A DNA stretch of 64,000 nucleotides, taken from NCBI GenBank assembly GCA_963969345.1, contig OZ017766.1:6200001-6264000 (forward strand), read 5' to 3'. The notes under the pieces were generated by a model that saw only the letters and a list, made by a program, of their open reading frames with translations, searched no databases and was not told the DNA's origin. The translations under genes and the position numbers were made by a program. Origin of the DNA: Turbatrix aceti. Taxonomy: Eukaryota; Nematoda; Chromadorea; Rhabditida; Panagrolaimidae. Below are positions 23,952 through 34,671 of this stretch, in pieces; position 1 is the first letter of the stretch, and the number at the start of each line of letters is the position of its first letter.

Positions 23952-25142
23952 ATGGACTTTTACTTTTCAACTTTGTTATTTGTTATTCTGATTCCATTTG
24001 TTATTTTTAATTTCCTGGTTTTTACGGCATTTTTCCTCGAATTTGGATCGACGGCTACTGCGATTCACTGGAATCTTCGAACAATTGTGCTCGCTTTGAT
24101 CTGCTCTATTGTCGTTTACTTTATCACAGCGTAAGTTTTTGTTGAAATTCTGTGAAAATTTACTGTATTTGACAAATTTCAGAATCCTGCAAATAATCCA
24201 GGAAGCGTTCGAATTTCCAACAACCGGAGTTTTCTACGATACAAACTATTTTACCCGGCAAATCATGCAATGCTTGTTGGATCTGCTTCCAGTCATGATC
24301 GTAATTGAACGGGCTCTTTCTACGGTGTTTGTCCACATGTATGAGTCATTTGACTCCTGGAGAACCAAAGTTCTGGTATACGCCGTTTTGATATTGGCTG
24401 TCAGTATTAACTTTTTTCCAGACGTCTACAATATTTAATCGGATTTTGTTATTTTTAGGTGACCGTATCCGCGATTTTTGGAGCTCCTAAAATGCAAGCG
24501 TCGGAATTTGGTATTTATCAGCCTATTTTGATGTTTTTATTGAATTTTGTTTCGCTTGTTGTAAGTATACATAATATTTAGAAAAAAAATAGTATATAAA
24601 ATCATTTTTAGAGTGCAATACTTCTTGGTCAAAACAACATCTGTCGCTACAGAAGAGGACTTTCAATCACCGAAAACCTCAGCAAAAGGTACCAGTTGTC
24701 AGAAAACATTCGAATACTTCGAGCCGTTTTTGTGGTTCTTCCTCTCTGCTTCGTTCGAATGCTTGTGTTCAACGCATTTCTCTGCGGGTATCATTACGGG
24801 TTTGTAATACAACATTTGTTTGTCTCTTTGACGTATATACATTTGTTTGTAGCAAAATTGATGAAACTACATGGATCACTCAATATACCATATCTTGGAC
24901 GATTTTGGCAACGATTGCCGCTTCTGCGATTCCAATTCCTTTAATCAGACGACACACGTGGCATCGGATAACACACTTTTTAAAACTGAGGTTGGAAACA
25001 TTGATAAGTTTCTGACGTATAAAATTTAATTTTCTATTGCAGACGTTTAATTCCCGACGTTACGGTATCCGCGATGAAATTCCATGAAAGAGATAACGCT
25101 ATGAAATTTCACTTCGAACAGATGCAATCCATGTGGAATTGA
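23952..25142 (+). CDS. serpentine chemoreceptor, class SRE-like, copy 1
   Basis: Six exons give 307 aa: 23952-24130, 24183-24399, 24459-24560, 24612-24799, 24853-24990, 25043-25142. Hydrophobic helices fill most of the protein. Motifs are those of nematode SRE receptors: AIHWNLR after helix 1, the ERALSTVFVHMYESF segment (ER...YE) and LSKRYQLSENIRILR before helix 6. SRE proteins are G-protein-coupled receptors thought to act in chemosensory neurons; the ligand is unknown. An upstream TTTTTCAG at 23907-23914 may be the 5' UTR or SL acceptor. Exon 2 ends in a less usual GTCAGT donor. It is near-identical to copy 2 over exons 1-2. No stop or frameshift is seen. Confidence 0.87.
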
Positions 25143-25282
25143 CAGACGGGTTACGTAGATACTTATTTGAAAGTGCAGTGGTGTGACACTTCAAAACTCC
25201 AGGAAATGTATTTTGATGTATCGGATGTATATTCTTATAATATTATTTCCGGTGTTGTTATTGCGTACGCGCCAATATAAAT

Positions 25283-26645
25283 ATTTAAGAGACAGTCCAC
25301 GACAGGATTTCGGAATAAGGGGGAGAGCCCGACAAGGCTTTTTTACAACTTAAAATGTTTTAAGCCAGAATTGTTCCCCACCCCTAAAAACCTCTAAATC
25401 GCCGATACACAGATTTTTAAACACATCGGATTCTGTAGTTTTGGCTTCTGGAAGTTTTTGACAAAAATCGATGCCACGAGCTTCGCTATAGTGGAAAAAT
25501 GCTGAAAATTTTATAAGAGGGGTTTTGAGGGACGGGGAACACGAAGTCGTACTCAGATAATTTTTATCGTTACGGTAATTGCTGATTACCGTATAAAATG
25601 TGTGGTTTTTTGGTCACCACTGGCGGGGTTCTCCGAGGGGAGTACATTGTGATAGCACATCTTGTAGCCCGTGTTTCGGCGCTTCGAATGACGTAACACG
25701 CGAAAAAAAGGAGTGACCGGAAAGCGGTCATCCATGGGCTTTTATAGCGCGCACTCAAGAAAACGCGCGCGATCAGCTTCTTTTTCTCTTCAAACAAGCT
25801 TGCGCGCGCAAAAAAGGAGTCATGTTCAAAAAAAGGCCCTGAAGCCAGTTTTTGTTTTGTACATCCACGGTCACTTTGGTAGGCTTTGGCATGTCCCAGA
25901 TATAACTTTAAGCCACGTGCACCTTTTATCGGATCATTTTGCACAAAGTTACAACGTTTGAAAGTTTCATGTTTTTTTCAATGCCTGTGGCGATGCCCAA
26001 TATTGTCAGATAAAAAGCCTGAAAAGCTAGAATCAATCTTTGGGACATGCTAAAGTCTACCAAAGTGACCGCGAGCATAAAAAACAAAAATTGGCTTCAG
26101 GGCCTTTTTTTGAACATGACACCGTGAATGCGCGCGCACGCTCTTTTTTTGTCACTTGAAGCGAAATTGTGCGCGTTTTCTTGAGTGCGCGCCATAAAAG
26201 CCCATGGATGACCGTTTTCCGGTCACTCCTTTTTTTCGTGTGTTACGTCATTCGAAGCGCCGAAACACGGGCTACAATATATGCTATCACAATGTACTCC
26301 CCTCGGAGAACCCCGCCAGTGGTGACCAAAAAACCACACATTTTATACGGTAATCAGCATTTACTGTAACGATAAAAAATATCTGAGTACGACTTCGTGT
26401 TCCCTGTCCCTCAAAACCCCTCTCATAAAATTTTCAGCGTTTTTCCTCTATAGCGAAGCTCGTGGCATCGATTTTTGTCAAAACCTTTCAGAAGCCAAAA
26501 CTACAGAATCCGATGTGTTTAAAAATCTGTGCATCGGTGATTTAGAGGTTTTTAGGGATGGGGAACAATTCTGGCTTAAAACATTTGAAGTTGTAAAAAA
26601 GCCTTGTCGGCCGTCCGAAATCCTGTCGTGGACTGCCTCTTAAAT
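25283..26645. mobile_element. 1.36-kb palindromic (foldback) element
   Basis: The left arm starts TTTAAGAGACAGTCCACGAC and the right end is its near-complement; the two arms of roughly 620 bp match in inverted orientation around a loop centred near 25964. Arms include mirrored tracts such as GGTCACCACTGGCGGGG and CGCGCGC-rich blocks. No transposase is encoded, so it is a non-autonomous foldback or large MITE. ORFs inside are by-products of the palindrome. The target duplication is unclear. Confidence 0.85.
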
Positions 26646-27653
26646 GTATCTACAACAGGAAGCTTACATTAGTTAGATTAGACAAATGCGTACTACGATT
26701 TTCATGTATTTGTTTCACGAGTTCAAAGATCTTCGAATACATGTTATACATAAAATATATTTAGCATACAATTTTCATTTCACATTGTTTTTGGTTCAGA
26801 CAACCGACAAAACTGGCGCCAACAAAAACAAGCCAAGAATGCATTGTCGCATAAAATACATATATTTTGTTCACTGTTCTAGCATCAGATTAATTACATA
26901 AATACATATTCAATGAGATTAGGTTCATCTGACTGGTCACATGTAGACTAGAACATAAATTACATTTTTTATTTATTTATTTCACCATTACTATCATCTT
27001 TAATCTGTATTATACATCGATTAGACATTATAACATTGATTCTGCCATGAACGAAAGAAAAAGAGCAAGTACAAAAATTTGTCGATTGAAAAACTTTGCA
27101 TTGAGACATGAGTAAGTGCGGTTATTTAATTCTCTTAAGATTCTTTGTCTGCTGCAGTACAAAAAAAAAACAAAATACTACAGAAAAACGACAAAAAAAT
27201 ACAAACTAACAAAACACTGGCAGCTGCCACCACAGTCACCGAGGAATATAATTTTTAATTTAGGTGCTGTAAAATATTAGGCAGTAAATTTCACAAACAT
27301 ATTTTTTATGCTCAAGCGCAAGCGCGGACAGAGTTGCTTTTTCGAAACAATGAACTTTTTTTGGGTCTAAGAAGGTTGAAAGACGCACATCATTTGATAA
27401 GAAACGTAAACAATTAGTTGTCTTTAATCTTTGAATAATTATAGTCTCACTAGAAGGGATAAAACAAAACAGGAGAAGCTGGCAGAAAAAAATAATATTA
27501 CAGCATAATCTTTTGCAACCAAGGGATGCAATAAGGCGGGCGCGCGGAAATTGTGCCGTCGGTTTTGATTGCTGGTCGTTAAAAATGCCAACAGTTGTGG
27601 TCTCACATCAGGAATATTTTTCTAGAATAACATTTAATTTCCACTTGAGGAAC
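26646..27653. other. spacer between receptor copies 1 and 2
   Basis: AT-rich. Near 26800-26830 a word containing ACCGACAAAACTGGCGCC recurs at about 29168-29195 downstream of copy 2, marking the ends of the duplicated units. No gene is seen. Confidence 0.5.
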
Positions 27654-28893
27654 ATGGACGTCTGCTTTTATACGTTATTATTTGTTGCTTTGGTCGCATT
27701 TGTTATTTTTAATTTCCTGGTTTTTACGGCATTTTTCCTCGAATTTGGATCGACGGCTACTGCGATTCACTGGAATCTTCGAACAATTGTGCTCGCTTTG
27801 ATCTGCTCTATTGTCGTTTACTTTATCACAGCGTAAGTTTTTGTTGAAATTCTGTGAAAATTTACTGTATTTGACAAATTTCAGAATCCTGCAAATAATC
27901 CAGGAAGCGTTCGAATTTCCAACAACCGGAATCTTCTACGATACAAACTATTTTACCCGGCAAACCATGCAATGCTTGTTGGATCTGCTTCCAGTTATGA
28001 TCGTAATTGAACGGGCTCTTTCTACGGTGTTTGTCCACATGTATGAGTCATTTGACTCCTGGAGAACCAAAGTTCTGGTATACGCCGTTTTGATATTGGC
28101 TGTCAGTTTTTTTCGAGACGTCTAAAATATGTATTTTATATGATTTTTTTGATTTCAGGTGGCCGTATCTGCCGTTTTTGGTGCTCCTAAATTACAAGTC
28201 GCAGAATTTTCAATTTGTCAACCCATTTTGATGTTTTTAGTTAATTTTATCTGTCTTATGGTGAGTTCCACAGAAGTGTTTCATAAACAAAACTATAACA
28301 TACCAAAAAACGTACATGAGAACGATAAATGTCAACAGAATTCGAATTTTTTTTTAGATTATTTTTTTCACTCTTTCGATTTTTCACATTCATTTATCCA
28401 AATTGTCAGAATTGTCATTTGTAGAGTGCAATATTTCTCGGTCGTATCAACATTCGACGCTACAAAAGAGGACTTTCCATAACCGAAAACCTCAGCAAAA
28501 GGTACCAGTTGTCAGAAAACATTCGAATACTTCGAGCCGTTTTTGTCGTTCTTCCCCTCTGTTTTGTTCGAATGCTTGTGTTCAACGCATTTCTCTGTGC
28601 GTTTCATTACTGGCTGGTGTATCAATCCACATGGGCCGTTTCTTTCACCATATCTTGGACGATTTTGGCAACCATTGCAGCCTCTGCGATTCCAATTCCT
28701 CTAATCAGACGACACACGTGGCATCGAATAACCAACTTTTTAAAATTAAAGTGGGTTTAAATTTTTTGCTTCTACGAAAAATCTAAAAAAACACATTTGT
28801 TTCAGAAATCTAATTTCTGACGTCACGGTATCATCTGTCAAATTCAACGAAAAAGATATTCATTTTGAACAAATGCATTCCATGTGGAATTGA
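27654..28893 (+). CDS. serpentine chemoreceptor, class SRE-like, copy 2
   Basis: Five exons give 303 aa: 27654-27832, 27885-28101, 28159-28260, 28425-28750, 28806-28893. Exon 1 (179 nt) and exon 2 (217 nt) have the same lengths as in the other three copies. From about 27700 to 28107 the DNA, including all of intron 1, is almost identical to copy 1. Exon 3 is clearly more diverged. Exon 4 corresponds to exons 4 and 5 of copy 1 fused without change of length, so this copy has lost one intron precisely. The same SRE-type motifs are present and the frame is intact. Confidence 0.87.
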
Positions 28894-29239
28894 CAAACTC
28901 CAGAAAACATTCAACGTTTTGTATTTTGAATTTCTCTGCCATTAAAGCTATGTATATGTTTTAAGGTCACGGCTTCAATGCTTACGCATTTCCGTTGTAC
29001 ATATCTGCGGATGCTAGTTTTTATAATTATCATGATACTTCCTGAGTCGTAATCGCTATATCCACAGCAGGAAATCTTGAAAAATAAATATCCATGCTTT
29101 TTCACGTGCTCAAAAATACTCAAACATGTGACATCCAAAGAACAGTGACGTGCATGTTTTTGGATCAGACAACCGACAAAACTGGCGCCAACAAAAACTA
29201 TGTATATCTAAAAATGCAGCATGACAAAAAATGTTTGTG

Positions 29240-29460
29240 CTATTTTTTTTAGAACCGTCCACGATCCGATTTAGGACGGCCGACAAGACTTTTTTCCAAA
29301 TCTGCAAAATTAGATTTTTTTTTCAAAACTTTGCATCGCGGACTTTGACCTTTTTGGAGGTGTGGAACAATGCTGGCTCAAATATTTGAAAGTTTAAAAA
29401 TATCTAGTCGGACACTCCCACTTATTCCAAAATCCAGTCGTGGGCAGGCTCGTAAAACTT
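29240..29460. mobile_element. short inverted-repeat relative of the 1.36-kb palindrome
   Basis: The ends resemble the 25283-26645 element: GTCCACGATCCGATTTAGGA on the left and, complemented on the right, GCCCACGACTGGATTTTGGA. Only about 200 bp lie between. It looks like a small or decayed member of the same non-autonomous family. Confidence 0.55.
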
Positions 29461-29730
29461 ACTTGAAATTGCTCTAAAATTGGTGTAAGCACAACTGGTG
29501 TCTGCAATAAGGCTCACGTGGGGTGTCATGACGTTTTGTCTTTGTTTCAGATCCTCAGACTTGTAGTATTTATACGACAGAATTTTATGAATTACAAATT
29601 TTTCCTTGCAGATCGAGAAAATCATTTGGTTCATTCATCTTCAGCAACATTTCTAGGTTGTTGCTCAAATAGACACTGTGTTCGAAAACTTTTTAGTTTC
29701 TCATTTACTAATGTTTTTTGTTTTAGAGCC

Positions 29731-30987
29731 ATGAATCCCTGGTTTTTAACCGTTTTTATTGTAATCTTTGTATTCTGTATAATTTTTGAACTCCTAATAT
29801 TCGTCGCCTTTTTTCTGGACTGTAATACTTCGGCAGCTGCAATTCACTGGAATTTACGTGTTATGCTTTTTACACTGGTTTGTACAACTGCGATGTATTC
29901 TTTATCTGGGTCTGTTTCTTCCACTAAAATCAACTAAAAAATCGAAAAAATTGGTTTAGATCAATTTTCATAGTATTATTACTCTCCGGTGAATCTGAAG
30001 ACTCACCCTACATAATTATCACATTTTTCGTCCGCCAACCCTGCCAGGTGCTCCTGGATATATTTCCCGTGTTAATTGTCCTAGAGCGAGCAATTTCGAC
30101 AATTTTTGTCTCTAAATATGAAACATTCGTTACAAACAGCAGTAAACTTATTGCTGTTTGTTTTGTCGGTTTTACTGTAAGTTCTAGATTTTTTTGGGTT
30201 TTGCTAATTTTCAGAATTATGACATTTTAGGCCATTCTGTCCGGATATTTGGCTCTTTACGTCGATGGATTTGAAATTTTCTTCAGCTACGGTCTTTTTG
30301 CTGTCGAAATTTTCTGTTTCATCGTAAGAACCGACTTTTTGTAATTTTCAAGACTTTATATTTTTCTATAATTTAGGTAACATTGGCACTGTGCAAAGCC
30401 AATACAGTAAATTTCAAGAAAAGACTGTCAACTTCCAGAAACCTGTCAACCAGGTACCAACTGTCGGAAAATGTTCGAATGCTTCGAGCGATTTTGAAGT
30501 TACTTGGAATATGTTTCATTCGAATCGTCGTATATTTTGCTTTTTATGTTTATGTCTACAAATGGCATGTTTATGTTTTTTTTACAAGTCTAAATGTTCA
30601 AATTTAAGGATGTTTTTCAAAATAAGGCGGGACTCTGAATTCATGGCAGATTCGAACGCAGCCTGGACTCTGGGAACCACATTGGCTGCTTCTCTTATAC
30701 CGTTTCCCTTCATCAGACCCCAGACATGGAGAAAACTTGCCAAATACTTTGGCATGAAGTGAGTGTTTATATTTTGTGTTTCATTGACTTATTATTTAGT
30801 AATTAAAAATGTGCATTAATAATTAAATTTTACCAAGTAAATTCCATTATGGCAATGATTCAAATTTTTTAGCTCGACGTTGTGCAACAATTCTGTATTT
30901 GTGTCTACGACACCTCAGTTGCCTCACATTGGCGTATCCAACGTTTCCAATGAATATTTCAAGCAGTTGGAACAAATGTGGATGTAA
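29731..30987 (+). CDS. serpentine chemoreceptor, class SRE-like, copy 3
   Basis: Six exons give 313 aa: 29731-29909, 29960-30176, 30231-30323, 30377-30564, 30609-30758, 30873-30987. The SRE-type motifs are AIHWNLR, LERAISTIFVSKYE and LSTRYQLSENVRMLR. A GTTTTAG acceptor 4 nt before the ATG suits SL trans-splicing. Exon 1 uses a weak GTCTGT donor. Frame can be kept across intron 4 only by a GC-AG intron (GCATGT donor at 30565). The resulting exon 4 length, 188 nt, is exactly that of copy 1, which supports the reading. It pairs closely with copy 4 and is more distant from copies 1 and 2. Confidence 0.83.
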
Positions 30988-31200
30988 CATGTGCTGGTAC
31001 CCAGATTACTGTATTCCAGATTACTTGTCGTCGTTTTGTGACCTTTGTGCCTGAAAATTTAATTCAAAAGCATAATAAATGGAAATAAATACATACTACG
31101 TAACGCAGGTAGCTAAGATTGACGGCGCCCTCTTCGTGCAATCTCGATACTCATCACTGTCTCTTTAATTTTGTAATGAGTAATTATGCACGAGTAAGAG

Positions 31201-31226
31201 TAATAAAGTAAAGTAAAGTAAAGTAA
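31201..31226. repeat. AAAGT microsatellite
   Basis: A run of about four to five TAAAG units downstream of receptor copy 3. It lies within about 140 bp that are absent from the matching place after copy 4. Confidence 0.6.
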
Positions 31227-31493
31227 TCGGCGTTTTAGAAAATGTTCTATGAGGTTTGCTATTCGTTACTACGTTGCACGCACGCCAAGTGACAATCCAA
31301 AATTAGCACCAAAAATGCAAAATCGCATAAAAAGTGTTTGCGCTATTATTAAAAGTTTCTAAAAAAATTTATTCATTTTACCGCCTCAACAGAAGAGGAG
31401 GTCGGTTAATCATAACACACGTCAGCAATAAGTTTCACGCTTGGTTTCCTTACATCTCGACATTGTTTCAATTCATCAGACTTGTAACATGTA

Positions 31494-32500
31494 GAAGTGG
31501 GTAGCTTCTGCGCGCAAAAGAGAGGGAGACGCTATCCACTACGAAGTGAGTAGCTTCTGCGCGCAAAAGAAAGGGAGACGCTATCCACTACGAAGTGAGT
31601 AGCTTCTGCGCGCAAAAGAAAGGGAGACGCTATCCACTACGAAGTGGGTAGCTTCTGCGCGCATAAAAGAGAGAAAAGAGAAAGCGCGCAGATGGGTGGT
31701 TCTTCGTTGATAGATTCTGATGGATTCTGGTCGTCGCTGTGCCGCGATGAATTTTCCGGTGGCATTTCATAGACACTGCAAAAGCATCTTCGTAAAACCA
31801 CAATTCAGAAATGGTGCGCTCAACACAATTCTTACCGTGAGTGATAACGGGTCACCTGTGCAAGCATCGGCTGGTATCACTGCTGGCACTGGCCGTGAAA
31901 ATCATTGAGGCGATGAGAACAGAGAAACGGCAACGGAAATCGATGCAAAAACGTTGACAATCCATTGTTCACAATTAGCAAAGTGAGGAACGTTCGCGAT
32001 CTGTTAAAGAAAATGTGCGCACGCGCTGTTTGAACGTGTTGTTCTGACGTTCAAAAAACGGAACGCGATCGTTCCTCAATCGATTGTCAACGTTTTTGCA
32101 TCGATTTCCGTTGCCATTTTCTCTGTTCTCATCGCCTCAATGATTTCCACGGCCAGTGCCAGCAGTGATACCAGCCGATGCTTGCACAGGTGACCCGTTA
32201 TCACTCACGGTAAGAATTGTTTTGAGCGCACCATTTCTGAATTGTGGTTTTACGAAGATGCTTTTGCAGTGTCTATGAAATGCCACCGGAAAATTCATCG
32301 CGGCACAGCGACGACCAGAATCCATCAGAATCTATCAACGAAGAACCACCCATCTGCGCGCTTTCTCTTTTCTCTCTTTTATGCGCGCAGAAGCTACCCA
32401 CTTCGTAGTGGATAGCGTCTCCCTCTCTTTTGCGCGCAGAAGCTACCCACTTCGTAGTGGATAGCGTCTCCCTCTCTTTTGCGCGCAGAAGCTACCCACC
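31494..32500. mobile_element. 1.0-kb palindromic (foldback) element with 49-bp tandem ends
   Basis: The two arms mirror each other around 32022. Each arm begins with tandem 49-bp units starting GTAGCTTCTGCGCGCAAAAG: four on the left (31501, 31550, 31599, 31648) and three on the right, inverted. Inner arm sequence, including mirrored 62-codon ORFs at 31720-31908 and 32137-32325, differs at only a few positions. Comparison with the flank of copy 3 suggests insertion at a TA. No transposase is encoded. Confidence 0.87.
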
Positions 32501-32679
32501 TACGACATAAATATAAATCACAAAGTCTGCTTTGCAAGTCGAGAAAATGATTTGCCTCAGCGTCATAATTACTTTGCCAACGTAAAAGGGGTTGGTATCA
32601 TCTTCAGCAACATTTCTAGGTTGATGCTTAAATAGACATTGTTCATGAAAAATTTACTAATGCCGTTTGTTTTAGAGCC

Positions 32680-34040
32680 ATGAATATCTGGTTTCTATCC
32701 GCTTTCATTGTAATCTTCGTGTTCTGTATAATTTTTGAACTCCTAATATTCGTCGCCTTTTTTCTGGACTGTAATACTTCGGCCGCTGCAATTCACTGGA
32801 ATTTACGTGTTATGCTTTTTACACTGGTTTGTACAACTGTGATGTATTCTTTATCTGGGTCTGTTTCTTCCACTAATATCAACTAAAAAGTCTAAAAATT
32901 TGGTTTAGATCAACTTTTATTGGTTTATCCCTTTCTGGTTTATCAGAAGATTTAGGCTACGTGACTACAATATTTTTAATCCGCCAAACCTGTCAGGTGC
33001 TCCAGGATATATTCCCGGTGTTAATTGTCCTAGAGCGAGCAATTTCGACAATTTTTGTGTCTAAATATGAATCATTCGTTACAAACAACAGTAAACTTAT
33101 TGCTGTTTGTTTTGTCGGTTTTGCTGTAAGTTTTTTTAAAGTTTTTTTTGGGTTGCGTTAATTTAAAATAATTTTAACATTTTAGGTTATTCTTTCGGGA
33201 TATTTGGCACCCTACGTCGTAGGTTTTGGTATTTACTTTAGCTACGGGCTTTTTGCAGTTGAAATTTTTTGCTTTATTGTAAGAACCAACTTTTTGTAAT
33301 TTTCAAGATTTTCTATTTTTTTAAATAATTTAGGTCACATTGGCACTGTGCAAAGCCAACACTGTGAATTTCAAAAAAAGACTGCCAACTTCCAGAAACC
33401 TGTCCACCAGGTACCAACTGTCGGAAAATGTTCGAATGCTTCGAGCGATTTTGAAATTACTTGGAATATGTTTTATTCGAATCGTCGTGTATTTTGGATT
33501 TTACATGTCTTATCAACAATGGCATGTTTTTTGTTGTTTTTTTTCGAGTTCGAATGTTCAAATTTAAGGATCTATTTCAGGGCAAGGCTGGACCCTAAAC
33601 TCATGGCAGACTGGAAATCAGCCTGGACTCTTGGAACTACGCTGGCAGCTTCTCTTATACCGTTTCCATTTATCAGACCTCAGACTTGGAGAAAACTTGC
33701 CAGATACTTTGGCATGAGGTGAGTGTTTTTTGGTCTGCAAATGACAAACGGAAGCGTAATTGATTAGGAATTGTGTTTTCTGTTTCATTGACTCATGAGT
33801 GCTCACAGAGATGCATCATGCGTGATAATTAGTGATTAAAAAAATCATAAATATTTAATTCAATTTTACTACGTAAATTCCATTTTTGGCAGCAATATTG
33901 CAATGATTGATAATTCGTTTTTCAGCGTTACGCTATGCAACAATTCTGTATTTGTGTCTACGACACCTCAGTTGCCTCACATTGGCGTATCCAACGTTCC
34001 CAATGAACATTTCAAGCAGTTGAAACAAATGTGGATGTGA
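32680..34040 (+). CDS. serpentine chemoreceptor, class SRE-like, copy 4
   Basis: Six exons give 313 aa: 32680-32858, 32909-33125, 33186-33278, 33334-33521, 33569-33718, 33926-34040. Every exon has exactly the length seen in copy 3, and the proteins differ by scattered substitutions. The same GTTTTAG acceptor precedes the ATG, and the same GC-AG intron 4 (donor GCATGT at 33522) is needed. SRE-type motifs are intact. The upstream region was split from its copy-3 counterpart by the 1.0-kb palindrome. Confidence 0.84.
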
Positions 34041-34671
34041 CCCTAATTATTTATAAAAAAAAATTGTCCGACGTCATTGAAGTTGATCGAAACTATTTAT
34101 TTATATACTTGTGACCTATGATGTGCCTGAAACGAAAGCATAAACGGAAATACTAATCGACGTTTTAAAAAATGTTTCGTTGCACGCACGTCAGGCGGCA
34201 ATCCTAATCCGGTGGCAATTATCATTTATTCTTCCTCATCTGGCAAACGTGGCAAAAGCCGTGTTTTATTTATTTGTTTAAGTCTGGTGCTGTCATTGCA
34301 ATTGTAGCCGTCGGGTTTGGTGACATTACTGTGTCTGTGTCTTGGTCTGTTTCCTTTGCGTCTTTTAAGATCTTGTAAGACTTAAAATACTTCCGAAAAA
34401 AACAATTATGTATAAAGATAATTTTAACTTGACACTTTGTATGTAGTATATTTTGTATTTTTTTTGTCATTCGCTATCACGGTCAAAAGTACAAAGTGTC
34501 ACTCAGTCAATAAGTCAGGTGGTCACGTTACAAGAATACCCTTATAAGACATCCTGTCGGATCATTATTCAGTTTTTTAGACAGAACAAAGGATACAACA
34601 ATAATTTAAAGCTTGTGTGACTTTTCAAGTGGGTAACAAAACCAGAAGTTTGCCGGTCGCTGTTGCAGCTG
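34041..34671. other. spacer, 3' flank of receptor copy 4
   Basis: The first ~170 bp match the 3' flank of copy 3 (CGTTGCACGCACG words). The rest is AT-rich with no gene. Confidence 0.5.

Noticed and set aside
25570..26369. mirrored ORFs in the 1.36-kb palindrome
   Set aside because: They are the same arm read in opposite orientations and show no protein family; by-product of the palindrome.
31720..32325. mirrored 62-codon ORFs in the 1.0-kb palindrome
   Set aside because: Same reason; near-identity reflects arm identity, not two genes.
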